Origin: Halarcobacter sp.
GTDB lineage: Bacteria > Campylobacterota > Campylobacteria > Campylobacterales > Arcobacteraceae
Reading direction: 5' to 3'
Length of the DNA stretch: 64,000 nucleotides
Assembly (NCBI GenBank): GCA_030145305.1
Contig: JAQYVX010000006.1
Coordinates: 62,001 to 126,000 of the forward strand
In this document: positions 17,592 to 26,953 of the stretch, in pieces
Layout: each line of letters starts with the position of its first letter
Position numbering within the stretch: position 1 is the stretch's first letter
The notes under the pieces: generated by a model
What the model was told of the DNA's origin: nothing
The model's input: only the letters and a program-made list of their open reading frames with translations
The model's database searches: none
Position numbers and translations under genes: made by a program

Positions 17592-18548
17592 TTAAAAAGG
17601 TAAGTATATTTTATCAAGAAGTTCTTCATACTCTAAAATAGAATTTGAATCACAAGTTATTCCACCACCACTTTTATAATAAAGATTACCTTTTTCATCT
17701 TTTTCAATAAATCTTATCATAACAGCAGAATTTAAAGATTTTCCATCATAAACTCCAAATATCCCTGTATAATAATCCCTATCAAAACCTTCGGTATTTT
17801 TAAGTATTTCAATAGTTTTTTTCTTTGGTGTTCCAGTAATTGAGCCAGCAGGTAATATTGAAGTTAAAATATCTCCTATTTCTTCATGCCAGTTTTCTGT
17901 TAGTTGTCCTGAAATTTTAGAGCTTACTTGTAGAAGTTTTTTCTCTCCTGCGTTTATTTTTTCACAATATCTAAACTTATCAACTTTTATTTTATTTGCC
18001 ACTATTCCTAAATCATTTCTAAGTAAATCTACTACCATTGTATGTTCAGCCATCTCTTTTATATCGCCTAAAAGTTTTGCTTCTGCATTTGAAATATTAG
18101 AATCTATTGTACCTTTCATAGGGTAAGTATAAATTTTATTCTTCTTTATTTCAATAAATTTTTCGGGAGAAAAACATACAAACTCATCAAAAAACTTTAG
18201 TTTAAATTTTGCATTTGCTTTTAAATAAATTTCATCTAAAGTAAGTTTTGGATCAATTAGAGTTTTTGAAGTAAGATTTAAAAGATAAGAATTCCCCTCT
18301 TTTATCTGTTTTTGTATAAAATCGAATTTTCTTTTGTACTCTTCATAAGAGATTGGATATTTTTCCATTTTTTGTTTTTTACTTATTTTAGAAGATACTT
18401 TTTCATTAATTTCAAAACTTATCTCTTTGGGCAAGTCTTTTAAAGCTTTTATATAAAACTTACTTAAATCATATGATATTGTAAAAAAAAATGGTTCTTT
18501 TAAAGAACCATATTTATTTAATGTTTTTTTTAATTCATTCTTATTCAA
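17592..18548 (-). CDS. pabB: Aminodeoxychorismate synthase component I
   Basis: A 318-residue chorismate-binding enzyme that aminates chorismate on the way to p-aminobenzoate. Diagnostic motifs are FSPEKFIEI, the YPMKGTI segment (Lys of the active site), DLLRNDLG, the SILPAGSITGTPKKK loop and YYTGIFGVYDG. It is shorter than E. coli PabB, as usual for forms lacking the N-terminal extra domain. It begins 5 bp after the stop of the response regulator gene. Confidence 0.93.
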   Translation of the reverse strand: MNKNELKKTLNKYGSLKEPFFFTISYDLSKFYIKALKDLPKEISFEINEKVSSKISKKQKMEKYPISYEEYKRKFDFIQKQIKEGNSYLLNLTSKTLIDPKLTLDEIYLKANAKFKLKFFDEFVCFSPEKFIEIKKNKIYTYPMKGTIDSNISNAEAKLLGDIKEMAEHTMVVDLLRNDLGIVANKIKVDKFRYCEKINAGEKKLLQVSSKISGQLTENWHEEIGDILTSILPAGSITGTPKKKTIEILKNTEGFDRDYYTGIFGVYDGKSLNSAVMIRFIEKDEKGNLYYKSGGGITCDSNSILEYEELLDKIYLPF

Positions 18549-18553
18549 ATTAT

Positions 18554-19225
18554 TTACTTTTCTCTAAATACACATGAACAATTTAATCCTAAACTATAAC
18601 CCATACCTCTTATAATTTTGATTGCTGATTCAGGAAGTTTCTTTCTTAATCTTTTAACTAAAGCTCTAATATTGATAAAAGTAGTAGGGGTGCCTTCCCA
18701 AACATACTCTTCAATATCTTCATAACTTACAACTCTATGCTCATTTTGGGCAAGTAATTCTAATAGTAATATCTCTTTTTTTGCTAAAATTATTTTTTCA
18801 TTTTTGTGATTTTCTAGGTAATTTAAAGAAAAAGTATAAAAATATCCTTCTCCCAAATCTAAGGTATTTTTCCTAATTATGCATAATTTTTTAACTTTTT
18901 GAATTAGTTCATACATAAAAAAAGGTTTTTTTAAATAGTCGTTACATCCTACTTCATAAGACAATTTTATTTTATCAAGTTCGCAATTTGCACTAATTAT
19001 GATTACTGGTATTTCACTATGATAAATTCGAATAGTTTTTAAAATTGATATACCATCTAAAGAAGGAACATTAATATCTAAAATAAAACACTGATAACCA
19101 TTTGATATGGCATCTAAAGCATCATCTCCATCCATAAAAACATCAACTTTATAATTCTCTTTCTCTAATGACTCTTTCATTAATTGACACAGTCGTACAT
19201 TATCTTCAAGAACTAGAATCTTCAA
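18554..19225 (-). CDS. OmpR-family response regulator
   Basis: A 223-residue regulator with a receiver domain (acidic pocket LEDN, phospho-Asp in CFILDINVP about residue 52, the switch Lys in YLKKPF) and a winged-helix DNA-binding domain (about residues 130-220) ending in RALVKRLRKKL and IIRGMGYSL. No histidine kinase is next to it, so its partner is elsewhere. It leads an operon with pabB and pabC, only 5 bp before pabB. Confidence 0.93.
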   Translation of the reverse strand: MKILVLEDNVRLCQLMKESLEKENYKVDVFMDGDDALDAISNGYQCFILDINVPSLDGISILKTIRIYHSEIPVIIISANCELDKIKLSYEVGCNDYLKKPFFMYELIQKVKKLCIIRKNTLDLGEGYFYTFSLNYLENHKNEKIILAKKEILLLELLAQNEHRVVSYEDIEEYVWEGTPTTFINIRALVKRLRKKLPESAIKIIRGMGYSLGLNCSCVFREK

Positions 19226-19315
19226 ATATCATCTCCATTATAATCTTAATAAGTGGCTATTATAACAAAAGAAAAAGTAAACTAATATTTCTAGTTTACT
19301 TTTTCTAAATATTTT

Positions 19316-20551
19316 TTATTTATTTGCTAAAGTTAGAAGTGTTTTTGATAAAACCTCTGTAGCTTGGAAAACATCATTCATATTAACTTCTTCTGCAATA
19401 TTATGACTAATACCTTCCTTACAAGGAACAAATATCATACCTGTTAAAGTTGATATTTCAGGCATATGCATAGCATCATGCCCTGCTCCACTAGGGAGTT
19501 TTATATACTCTACTCCTAAATCAATTGCTTCTTGCTCAATTAAATCAACAAGTTCTTCATCTAATTTTATAGGATAATCTTTTGAAAGTTGCTTCAATTC
19601 ATATTTTAGGTCATCTTTTTTTACAAGATTTTCAATTAGCTCAATAATTAATTCATCTGCTTTTTCTAAATTATTCTTATCTATATCTCGTATATCAATT
19701 CCTAATTTTACTTCCCCTGGAATAACATTTAAAACTCCAGGAACAGCATTTGCAAATCCAACCGTTGCAACTAAAGTCTTCCAAATCTTTTGTGAAGCAA
19801 TATCTTCAATTCCTACTATTATTTTAGCAGCTGTAACAAGTGCATCTTTTCTCATATTCATAGGAGTTGCCCCTGAATGATCAGCTCGTCCTTTTATTAT
19901 AAGCTCATATCTAATAGGAGCAGCTATTCCTGTTACTATTCCTACAGGAATTTGTTTATTCTCAAGAACTGGACCTTGTTCAATATGTAACTCTACATAT
20001 GCATATATATCATCTTTTTTTAGTTTTGCACTATCTAAATTATCTACATCACAACCAAAATCTTTAGCTGCTTCATAAATACTTATTCCATTTTTATCTT
20101 TTAAAGACTTGATTTTATCTAAATCAAGTTTTCCAGTCATTACTTTACTTCCCATTGTTGCCATATTAAATCGACTTGATTCTTCACAAGAAAAAATAAT
20201 AAGCTCTAAAGGTCTTTTATGAGAAAAACCTTTTTCTTTTATTACTCGTATTGCTTCAAGAGCTGTAAAAACACCTAATGTTCCATCAAAGCATCCACCA
20301 TAAGGAACACTATCCAAATGAGATCCAGAAGCAACAGGAGCTAAATCTTCACGACCTTCTAAACGTCCAAAAATATTTCCTACGGCATCTTCACGAATTT
20401 GCATTCCAAGATCTAGCATTAAAGATTTAAGGTACGCTCTAGCTTCCTTTTCTTCTTTAGAATAAGCAAGTCTATTAATACCTCTTGGTTTTAATGCACC
20501 AAACTTGCTTACTTCTTCCATCTCATGTTCTAATCTTTTATTATTTATCAT
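19316..20551 (-). CDS. N-carbamoyl amino acid / allantoate amidohydrolase-type enzyme
   Basis: A 411-residue metal-dependent hydrolase of the M20 family, hydantoinase/carbamoylase subgroup. The metal ligands are in GSHLDSVPYGGCFDG (His and Asp), SCEESSRF (Glu pair) and YVELHIEQGPVLE (His); the late PSGAGHDAMHM supplies the last His. The dimerisation domain carries IRGRADHSG-type sequence (KGRADHSGATPM). Such enzymes remove the carbamoyl group from N-carbamoyl amino acids, ureidopropionate, ureidoglycolate or allantoate. It lies 47 bp downstream of a DcuC-type carrier, at the end of a run that starts with pyrB-pyrC, so N-carbamoyl-aspartate is one possible substrate. Confidence 0.85.
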   Translation of the reverse strand: MINNKRLEHEMEEVSKFGALKPRGINRLAYSKEEKEARAYLKSLMLDLGMQIREDAVGNIFGRLEGREDLAPVASGSHLDSVPYGGCFDGTLGVFTALEAIRVIKEKGFSHKRPLELIIFSCEESSRFNMATMGSKVMTGKLDLDKIKSLKDKNGISIYEAAKDFGCDVDNLDSAKLKKDDIYAYVELHIEQGPVLENKQIPVGIVTGIAAPIRYELIIKGRADHSGATPMNMRKDALVTAAKIIVGIEDIASQKIWKTLVATVGFANAVPGVLNVIPGEVKLGIDIRDIDKNNLEKADELIIELIENLVKKDDLKYELKQLSKDYPIKLDEELVDLIEQEAIDLGVEYIKLPSGAGHDAMHMPEISTLTGMIFVPCKEGISHNIAEEVNMNDVFQATEVLSKTLLTLANK

Positions 20552-20598
20552 TTTCTTAACCTTAGAATCTAATTATATTCTATCAAAGATATATTTTA

Positions 20599-21867
20599 TT
20601 ACATTGCTAATAAAACATATACCGATACTAAACCTAATATCATACCTAAAGCTGTTCTTTTTACTACATCAATTGTATCTACTTTTGCAAAACCTGCACA
20701 AACAATAACTGCTCCTGCAAGTGGTGACATAGTTCGTCCAATTGCTCCACTAATTGCACTTAAAGATCCCATATCTTGAATTTTCATTCCTAAACTTTCA
20801 GCATGAGGAGTAACAGCTTCATTAAATGCAAAGGCAGCAGCGTCTCCTGAACCTACAACTATAGCTAGTAAAAATGGTCCAACTGTTGCACCAATACCCG
20901 CTAAATTTGGATTTGAAATTAAGAAATCAATAAATACATCAACCGCACCTAAAGCTTTAAGTCCAGATACAAATACTGTTGCTGTAATAATAATCCCTAA
21001 AATATTTGCATAGGCTCCACCCATTCCATCAAAGAATTTTTTTGAAACTTCTGAAGGATTTGTTCTTGTTAAAATAACAGCAACAAATATTCCAATAAGC
21101 ATAGCTTGTGCAACACCCATTTTTAACATAGGTACAGTTCCTGTAAATCCTAAAATTAGGATGATTAAGGGAATAATATTTATAAAAGCGAAAAGTGGAT
21201 TTACTTTAAAATCTGTACTAATTTTAAAGTCTTCATCTTCACTTACATAACCTTTATGTTCTTTTAAGTAAATAGCTAACATACCTAAAACAATTGAAGC
21301 TATAACTATACTAACAATTACGGCTAATTTATGATTATCGATAACATCTAATACACTAATACCTGCAAGTTTTGCAATAAATGGATTATGAGATAATCCA
21401 GGATTTAACATACTTCCATATGTTCCACTAAATACAGCAGCAGCTGCCATTACAGGACGAACACCTGAATAAATTAAAAGTGGTATAAAGATACTACCAA
21501 CCGCAGCAGCACATCCAGCAGCTGAAGGTAAAGCAACATTAATAGCAAAAGTTAAAAGTGTTGCTACGGGGACTAAAAATATTCCTGCTTTTTTTAATAA
21601 CCCTGCTAATAGATTGATTAAATGTTTATCACATTCTGTTATTTTCATAACCGCTGCAAAACCTAGAACTGAACAAATTGATTGAATTAATCCACCTGTT
21701 GTCATTCTCTTTGCAAAAGAATCAAAAGCTATCATTGGTTCTAATGCCACAGTTGCCATAAAAACACCTGCTACTAAGAGCACCAATTTAGTATCATATT
21801 TCTTAACTAAAAAATATACCACTCCTACAATTGTTATAAGAGCAATTAAAACTTTTAAAGTTTCCAT
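20599..21867 (-). CDS. DcuC-family dicarboxylate carrier (copy 2)
   Basis: A 422-residue transporter with about 12 membrane segments, in the DcuC family. Recognisable motifs are the TTGGLIQSICSVLGF segment, ALPSAAGCAAAVGSIFIPLL and the C-terminal SAISGAIGRTMSPLAGAVIV. DcuC proteins carry C4-dicarboxylates such as succinate, fumarate and aspartate, often as exchangers. It is clearly a paralogue of the carrier at 23366-24634, and the two flank an AbgA-like hydrolase. The true substrate may be an amino acid conjugate. Confidence 0.88.
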   Translation of the reverse strand: METLKVLIALITIVGVVYFLVKKYDTKLVLLVAGVFMATVALEPMIAFDSFAKRMTTGGLIQSICSVLGFAAVMKITECDKHLINLLAGLLKKAGIFLVPVATLLTFAINVALPSAAGCAAAVGSIFIPLLIYSGVRPVMAAAAVFSGTYGSMLNPGLSHNPFIAKLAGISVLDVIDNHKLAVIVSIVIASIVLGMLAIYLKEHKGYVSEDEDFKISTDFKVNPLFAFINIIPLIILILGFTGTVPMLKMGVAQAMLIGIFVAVILTRTNPSEVSKKFFDGMGGAYANILGIIITATVFVSGLKALGAVDVFIDFLISNPNLAGIGATVGPFLLAIVVGSGDAAAFAFNEAVTPHAESLGMKIQDMGSLSAISGAIGRTMSPLAGAVIVCAGFAKVDTIDVVKRTALGMILGLVSVYVLLAM

Positions 21868-21985
21868 GTTTTCTCCTTATTTTTGATATGAGAAAGTTTA
21901 GAATAAGTTTGTGAACTCAGTGAGACTTTTGAGTTATGTTAGAGAAAGAAATCCAATAAGAAGGATATTCTTATTGGATTTACAA

Positions 21986-23299
21986 TTATTTTTGACTAAG
22001 TTTATAAGCTGTTCGTAAAAATATATCTAAGCCTGCAAGAAGTGCATACTCATCAAAATCAAAGCACTCATTATGATGCCCAGCATCTAAAAAAGTACCA
22101 ATCATTAAGTAACCACTTTGTCCTCCTGCATTTTGTACAGTTCTCATAAAATGCGCATAATCTTCACAAGCTCCAAAGTCATAGTTTTTAACTATTAAGT
22201 CATTTTCAATATAAGGTGATTCGCAAGAACTTTCATATATTAAGTCAGTTATAAACTGGCTACTATCTCCACCTGCTGTTCCACCTGTTTGTCTAACTTC
22301 GTAATCAACACTATGAATTTTTGCAACACCTTCTACAATATTCATACATTTGTTTTTCATAAAATCATTTAGTTCTGTAGTAACTCCACGTGTTTCACAA
22401 GCCATAAAAGCATTTGGAGCTATCACGTTTCGTCCTTCTCCTGCAATTAGCTTTCCTACATTTATTCTTGTAGTACCACCTGAATGTCTTGTAATTGAGT
22501 GCATTTGTATTGCAGCTTCAGCAGCAGCTAAAAGTGCATTTGCCCCTTCTTGTGGTGCTCCTGCTGCATGTGCTGATTTTCCTTTAAAAGTAACATCAAA
22601 TTTTGAAGTTGATAAAAATTTATTTACTCCACAGATAACACCTTTACTTTGTGTTGCTTGAAAACCAATATGTGCACCTAAAAGATAATCCACTCCATCT
22701 AAAATCCCAGTAGGTTCCATGCCAACAGCTCCACGACATCCCTCTTCTGCTGTTTGGAAAATAAACTTGAATTTTCCTTTAAAATCATCAATATTTTCAC
22801 TAATAATTTTTGCAAGAGCTAAACCAATTGAGATATGACCATCGTGTCCACAAGCATGTGTTATTGATTTTATATCAGAACTAAAGCCTTCTTTAAATGG
22901 TCTATGATCTTCTTTTGTACTTTCAGTAACATCAACACCATCAATATCAAATCTAAAAGCTACACAAGGTCCTTCTCTTTTAGTATCAACTTCTGCAACA
23001 ACCCCTGTTAGACCATCTTCCATTACCTTTAATAAGTCATGGTCTTTTTCATCTAATAGTTTTCTAGCCCTTGCAAGAGCAGCTAAAGATTCCTCTTTTG
23101 AACCTAAACCTTCTCTTTTTTCTGGGCTTACAATCTCTCTTCCTAATTTTAGTTCATATTTATATTCTTTTAGCTTTTTGATTATCTCAGCTGTAGTAAA
23201 AAATGTGAACCAACCTGTTTCTGGGTGCTGATGAAAAAATCTTCTATGTTGAATCATTTCATCTTTTAATTTTTCTACTTTTGATATTATAAAATCCAT
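21986..23299 (-). CDS. AbgA-like M20 amidohydrolase
   Basis: A 437-residue M20-family hydrolase, the same length as E. coli AbgA, which splits p-aminobenzoyl-glutamate. Metal motifs are THACGHDGHISIGLA (His-Asp), FQTAEEGCRGAVGM (Glu pair) and LLGAHIGFQ; the lid domain has KGKSAHAAGAPQEGANAL. Activity could also be on other N-acyl amino acids or hippurate-like amides. It sits between two DcuC-type carriers rather than next to an AbgT transporter. Confidence 0.85.
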   Translation of the reverse strand: MDFIISKVEKLKDEMIQHRRFFHQHPETGWFTFFTTAEIIKKLKEYKYELKLGREIVSPEKREGLGSKEESLAALARARKLLDEKDHDLLKVMEDGLTGVVAEVDTKREGPCVAFRFDIDGVDVTESTKEDHRPFKEGFSSDIKSITHACGHDGHISIGLALAKIISENIDDFKGKFKFIFQTAEEGCRGAVGMEPTGILDGVDYLLGAHIGFQATQSKGVICGVNKFLSTSKFDVTFKGKSAHAAGAPQEGANALLAAAEAAIQMHSITRHSGGTTRINVGKLIAGEGRNVIAPNAFMACETRGVTTELNDFMKNKCMNIVEGVAKIHSVDYEVRQTGGTAGGDSSQFITDLIYESSCESPYIENDLIVKNYDFGACEDYAHFMRTVQNAGGQSGYLMIGTFLDAGHHNECFDFDEYALLAGLDIFLRTAYKLSQK

Positions 23300-23365
23300 A
23301 TTTCCTCCAAAATTATTTTTTTATCTTGAAATTGTAATATAGAAATGTGACATGAATATGATGTT

Positions 23366-24634
23366 TTATATTGCTAAAATAATATAAATACAAAGAAGCG
23401 CTAATACCATACCAAAAGAACTTCTTTTTGCTAATTCAAGAGTAGATACTTTTGCAAAGCCTGCACATATAATAGCAGCTCCAGCAAGAGGAGACATTGT
23501 TCTTCCAATAGCCCCACTTATTGCACTTAATGAGCCCATATCTTCAATACTCATACCAAAAGATTCTGAAAAAGGGAGAAGAGATTGATTAAAAGCAAGT
23601 GCTGCTACATCTCCGGAGCCTGTTACTATTGCTAAGAAAAATGGGCCTAAGGTTCCACCAATTGGGGCAATACTTGGATTTGATATCATAAAATCAATAA
23701 ATAATTCTTCTATTCCTAAAGATTTTAATCCTGAAACAAAAACTGTTGCAGCTATTATTATTCCTAAAATATTTGAATAAGCACTACCCATTCCATCAAA
23801 AAACTTTTTAGAAACAACAGTAGGCGAACTTCTTGTTAAAATTACAGCTATAAATACTCCAAGAAGCATAGCTTGGGCTACTCCCATTTTCAAAGAAGGA
23901 ACTAAACCTGAAAATCCTAAAATAATAATAAATAAAGGTATTAGATTTATACTAGCAAAAAGAAAATTTACCTTTATTTTTTTGTCTATTTTAAAGCTCT
24001 CATTATCAGAAACATAACCTTTATGCTCTTCTAAATAAACGGCTAAGGCACCTAAAGTTAAAGAAGCAATTAAAATACTAAAAAGAACTGCTATTTTGTG
24101 ATTATTTATTACTTCAAGTACACTAATATTTGCCAATTCTGCAATTAAAATATTACTAGCTAAACCAGGACTTAGCACACTTCCATAAGTACCCAAAAGA
24201 ATAGCTGTTGCTGCCATTACTGGTTTTACGCCAGAATGAATAAGTAAAGGAATCAAGATACTTCCAACAGCTGCGGCACAGCCAGAAGCAGAAGGTAAGG
24301 CAATATTAATAGAAAAAGTTAAAAGTGTCGAAGCAGGAATAAGAAAAATTCCTGTTTTTTTTAGAATATCTCCTAGAAGATTAAATAAATGTTTATCACA
24401 GCCTGTTATTTTCATAACTTCTGTAAAACCTATAACAGAACAAATAACTTGGATTAAACCACCTGTTGTCATTGCATCTGCAAAGGCATTTAATGCCATC
24501 ATAGGATTAAAAGAGATAATGGCCATAAAAACACCAGCACTTAAAAGCACTACTTTAGTATCGTACTGTTTTTTAAGGAAATATCCAACTATTAAAATAG
24601 CTATTATTAAAATAAAAAAATTAAATATTTCCAA
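23366..24634 (-). CDS. DcuC-family dicarboxylate carrier (copy 1)
   Basis: A 422-residue carrier of the same length as the one at 20599-21867, with strong similarity along its whole length, including the shared TTGGLIQ, ALPSASGCAAAVGSI and SAISGAIGRTMSPLAG segments. It lies 21 bp downstream of pyrC and ahead of the AbgA-like gene, so it is likely cotranscribed with pyrBC. The duplication looks old because many conservative changes separate the copies. Confidence 0.88.
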   Translation of the reverse strand: MEIFNFFILIIAILIVGYFLKKQYDTKVVLLSAGVFMAIISFNPMMALNAFADAMTTGGLIQVICSVIGFTEVMKITGCDKHLFNLLGDILKKTGIFLIPASTLLTFSINIALPSASGCAAAVGSILIPLLIHSGVKPVMAATAILLGTYGSVLSPGLASNILIAELANISVLEVINNHKIAVLFSILIASLTLGALAVYLEEHKGYVSDNESFKIDKKIKVNFLFASINLIPLFIIILGFSGLVPSLKMGVAQAMLLGVFIAVILTRSSPTVVSKKFFDGMGSAYSNILGIIIAATVFVSGLKSLGIEELFIDFMISNPSIAPIGGTLGPFFLAIVTGSGDVAALAFNQSLLPFSESFGMSIEDMGSLSAISGAIGRTMSPLAGAAIICAGFAKVSTLELAKRSSFGMVLALLCIYIILAI

Positions 24635-24655
24635 AAATTATTCTCATGACTTATT

Positions 24656-25933
24656 TTACATACATTTAGGGAAATCAAAAACGACTCTACCACTTTTTAT
24701 AGTTAGAATAGATGCCCCTTTTAGTTTCTCTCCATAAAGTGGAGTATTCTTTGATTTTGATTTATTGATTGTTTCATCATAAATATACTCAAATTCTGGA
24801 TCAATAATTGCAATATCAGCTAACATTCCTTTCTCTAATCTACCTTTATTATCTAATTTTAAAATCTTTGCTGGATTTGTTGATGTTAGTTCAACCATTT
24901 TTTCTAAACTTATAACACCTTCTTCAACAAGTTTTAAAGTTAGAGGAATAAGTGTTTGAAGACCTAAAATTCCAAAAGGAGCATTATCAAATTCTACTGA
25001 TTTCTCATCACTATGATGAGGAGCATGATCAGTTGCAATAACATCAATTAATCCACTTTGAAGACCTCTTTTTATAGCATCAACATCTTTCTTAGTTCTA
25101 AGTGGTGGCGACATTTTAAAATTTGTATCATAATCTAAAAGTTTGCTATCTGTAAAAGAAAAGTGATGTGGTGCAACTTCACAAGTAATATTAATACCTT
25201 CTTTTTTTGCCATGGTAATAAGTTTTAATGACCATTCTGAACTTACATGTGCTATATGAATATGCCCTTTTGTAAGTTTAGCAAGTAGCATATCTCTTGA
25301 TACCATAATTTCTTCACCTTCACTTGGCATACCTTGAAGACCTAACATTGTAGAGATTTCACCTTCGTTCATAACACCTTTATGACACATAGCACAATCT
25401 TCAGAGTGAGAAATAATAAAGCTTCCAAAACCTTTTGAATATTCTAAAGCACTTCTCATAACACTACTATTAGTTACAGGAAGACCATCATCAGAAAAAG
25501 CTACAGCTCCACCTTCAAGCATATCTCCCATTTCTGTAATACTATCTCCATTAAAGCCTTTTGTAACAGCTCCAATTGGAAGTAAATCGATTAATCCTCG
25601 GTCTTTTGCTTTTTTAATCATTGCTTCAGTAATTGATCTACTGTCATTTAAAGGAAAGGTATTTGCCATTGGTAAACAAGTAGTAACTCCCCCAGCAACT
25701 GCTGCTTCACTTCCTGTTATAACATCATCTTTATACTCAAAACCAGGATCTCTAAAGTGAACATGCATATCAATCAAACCAGGGACAACTAATTTACCAC
25801 TTGCATCGATTACTTTATCTGCAACAACTTCTTCATTTGTAATCTCAACAATTGTATCACCTTCAATAACAAGATTTGCTTTGAAACTTTTATCACTATT
25901 AACTATTGTTCCATTTTTAATAAGTAACTTCAT
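24656..25933 (-). CDS. pyrC: Dihydroorotase, class I
   Basis: A 425-residue amidohydrolase that cyclises N-carbamoyl-L-aspartate to dihydroorotate. The metal site is intact: DMHVHFRDPGFEYKDD, the His in ISHSEDCAM, IHIAHVSSEWS and DVIATDHAPH. It is therefore a catalytic class I enzyme rather than an inactive scaffold. It follows pyrB by 5 bp. Confidence 0.95.
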   Translation of the reverse strand: MKLLIKNGTIVNSDKSFKANLVIEGDTIVEITNEEVVADKVIDASGKLVVPGLIDMHVHFRDPGFEYKDDVITGSEAAVAGGVTTCLPMANTFPLNDSRSITEAMIKKAKDRGLIDLLPIGAVTKGFNGDSITEMGDMLEGGAVAFSDDGLPVTNSSVMRSALEYSKGFGSFIISHSEDCAMCHKGVMNEGEISTMLGLQGMPSEGEEIMVSRDMLLAKLTKGHIHIAHVSSEWSLKLITMAKKEGINITCEVAPHHFSFTDSKLLDYDTNFKMSPPLRTKKDVDAIKRGLQSGLIDVIATDHAPHHSDEKSVEFDNAPFGILGLQTLIPLTLKLVEEGVISLEKMVELTSTNPAKILKLDNKGRLEKGMLADIAIIDPEFEYIYDETINKSKSKNTPLYGEKLKGASILTIKSGRVVFDFPKCM

Positions 25934-25938
25934 ACTTC

Positions 25939-26874
25939 TTATAACCCTCTTTTATTTTTGCTTAATATACTTAAAACTGCCATTCTAATAGCAACACCAT
26001 TTTCAACTTGGTTCAAAATAACAGAACAATCTGAATCTGCAACATCTGAATTTAATTCAACCCCTCTATTTATTGGACCAGGATGTAGAACTAAAGCATT
26101 TTTATTAGCTAAAGATATTCTTTGTTTATTTAATCCAAAAAATTTAGAATATTCTCTCATTGATGGAACCAGTGTCTGACTCTGTCTTTCAAGTTGTATT
26201 CTCATCATAATTACAACATCACTTCCCTCAATAGCCTCTTCAATAGAGTTACAAATTGTACAATTAAATATATCTGAATAAATAGGCATCATTGTATTTG
26301 GTCCATAAAGTTTAACATTCATTCCTAAAGTATTCATAGCCCAAATATTTGACCTAGCAACTCTACTATGTAAAATATCTCCTATGATAGAAACTGTCAA
26401 ACCTTCAAGTGTCTTTTTATGTTCTAAGATAGTAAATAAATCAAGTAATGCTTGTGTTGGATGTTCATTTGCACCATCACCAGCGTTAACAATTGCTGAT
26501 TCAGTATTTTTTGCAACCATATGAGGAGCGCCAGCATTAGGATGTCTTATTGCGAAGATATCGGCTTTCATAGCTTCCATATTTTGAATAGTATCAATCA
26601 AAGTTTCACCTTTTTTTGTACTACTTGAGGATGAACTAAAATTAATAGCATCAGCTGAAAGTCTTTTTGCAGCAGTTTCAAAAGATACTCTTGTTCGTGT
26701 TGAATTTTCAAAAAAAGCATTTATGACTGTCTGACCATGTAAGTCTTTACACTTTTTTATATCACTATTGTTAAGTTCTTTAAATTCTTTAGCTTTATTT
26801 AAAAAACAAAAAATTTCACCTTTTGATAAATCTCTCATACCTAATAAATCTTTGTGATTATATTCACTACTCAT
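25939..26874 (-). CDS. pyrB: Aspartate carbamoyltransferase, catalytic chain
   Basis: A 311-residue enzyme that makes N-carbamoyl-L-aspartate, the first committed step of pyrimidine synthesis. Carbamoyl-phosphate motif ENSTRTRVSFE, the NEHPTQALLDLFTI motif and LVLHPGPINRGVE are all present. No pyrI-like regulatory chain follows. It begins the pyrB-pyrC-dcuC-abgA-like-dcuC-carbamoylase run. Confidence 0.96.
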   Translation of the reverse strand: MSSEYNHKDLLGMRDLSKGEIFCFLNKAKEFKELNNSDIKKCKDLHGQTVINAFFENSTRTRVSFETAAKRLSADAINFSSSSSSTKKGETLIDTIQNMEAMKADIFAIRHPNAGAPHMVAKNTESAIVNAGDGANEHPTQALLDLFTILEHKKTLEGLTVSIIGDILHSRVARSNIWAMNTLGMNVKLYGPNTMMPIYSDIFNCTICNSIEEAIEGSDVVIMMRIQLERQSQTLVPSMREYSKFFGLNKQRISLANKNALVLHPGPINRGVELNSDVADSDCSVILNQVENGVAIRMAVLSILSKNKRGL

Positions 26875-26953
26875 TATTTACCTCTTTATTATTTTATATA
26901 TAAATCCTTTATTTTAGCCACTTTTTGCTTATTTATCAAAAAGACATCTTCCT

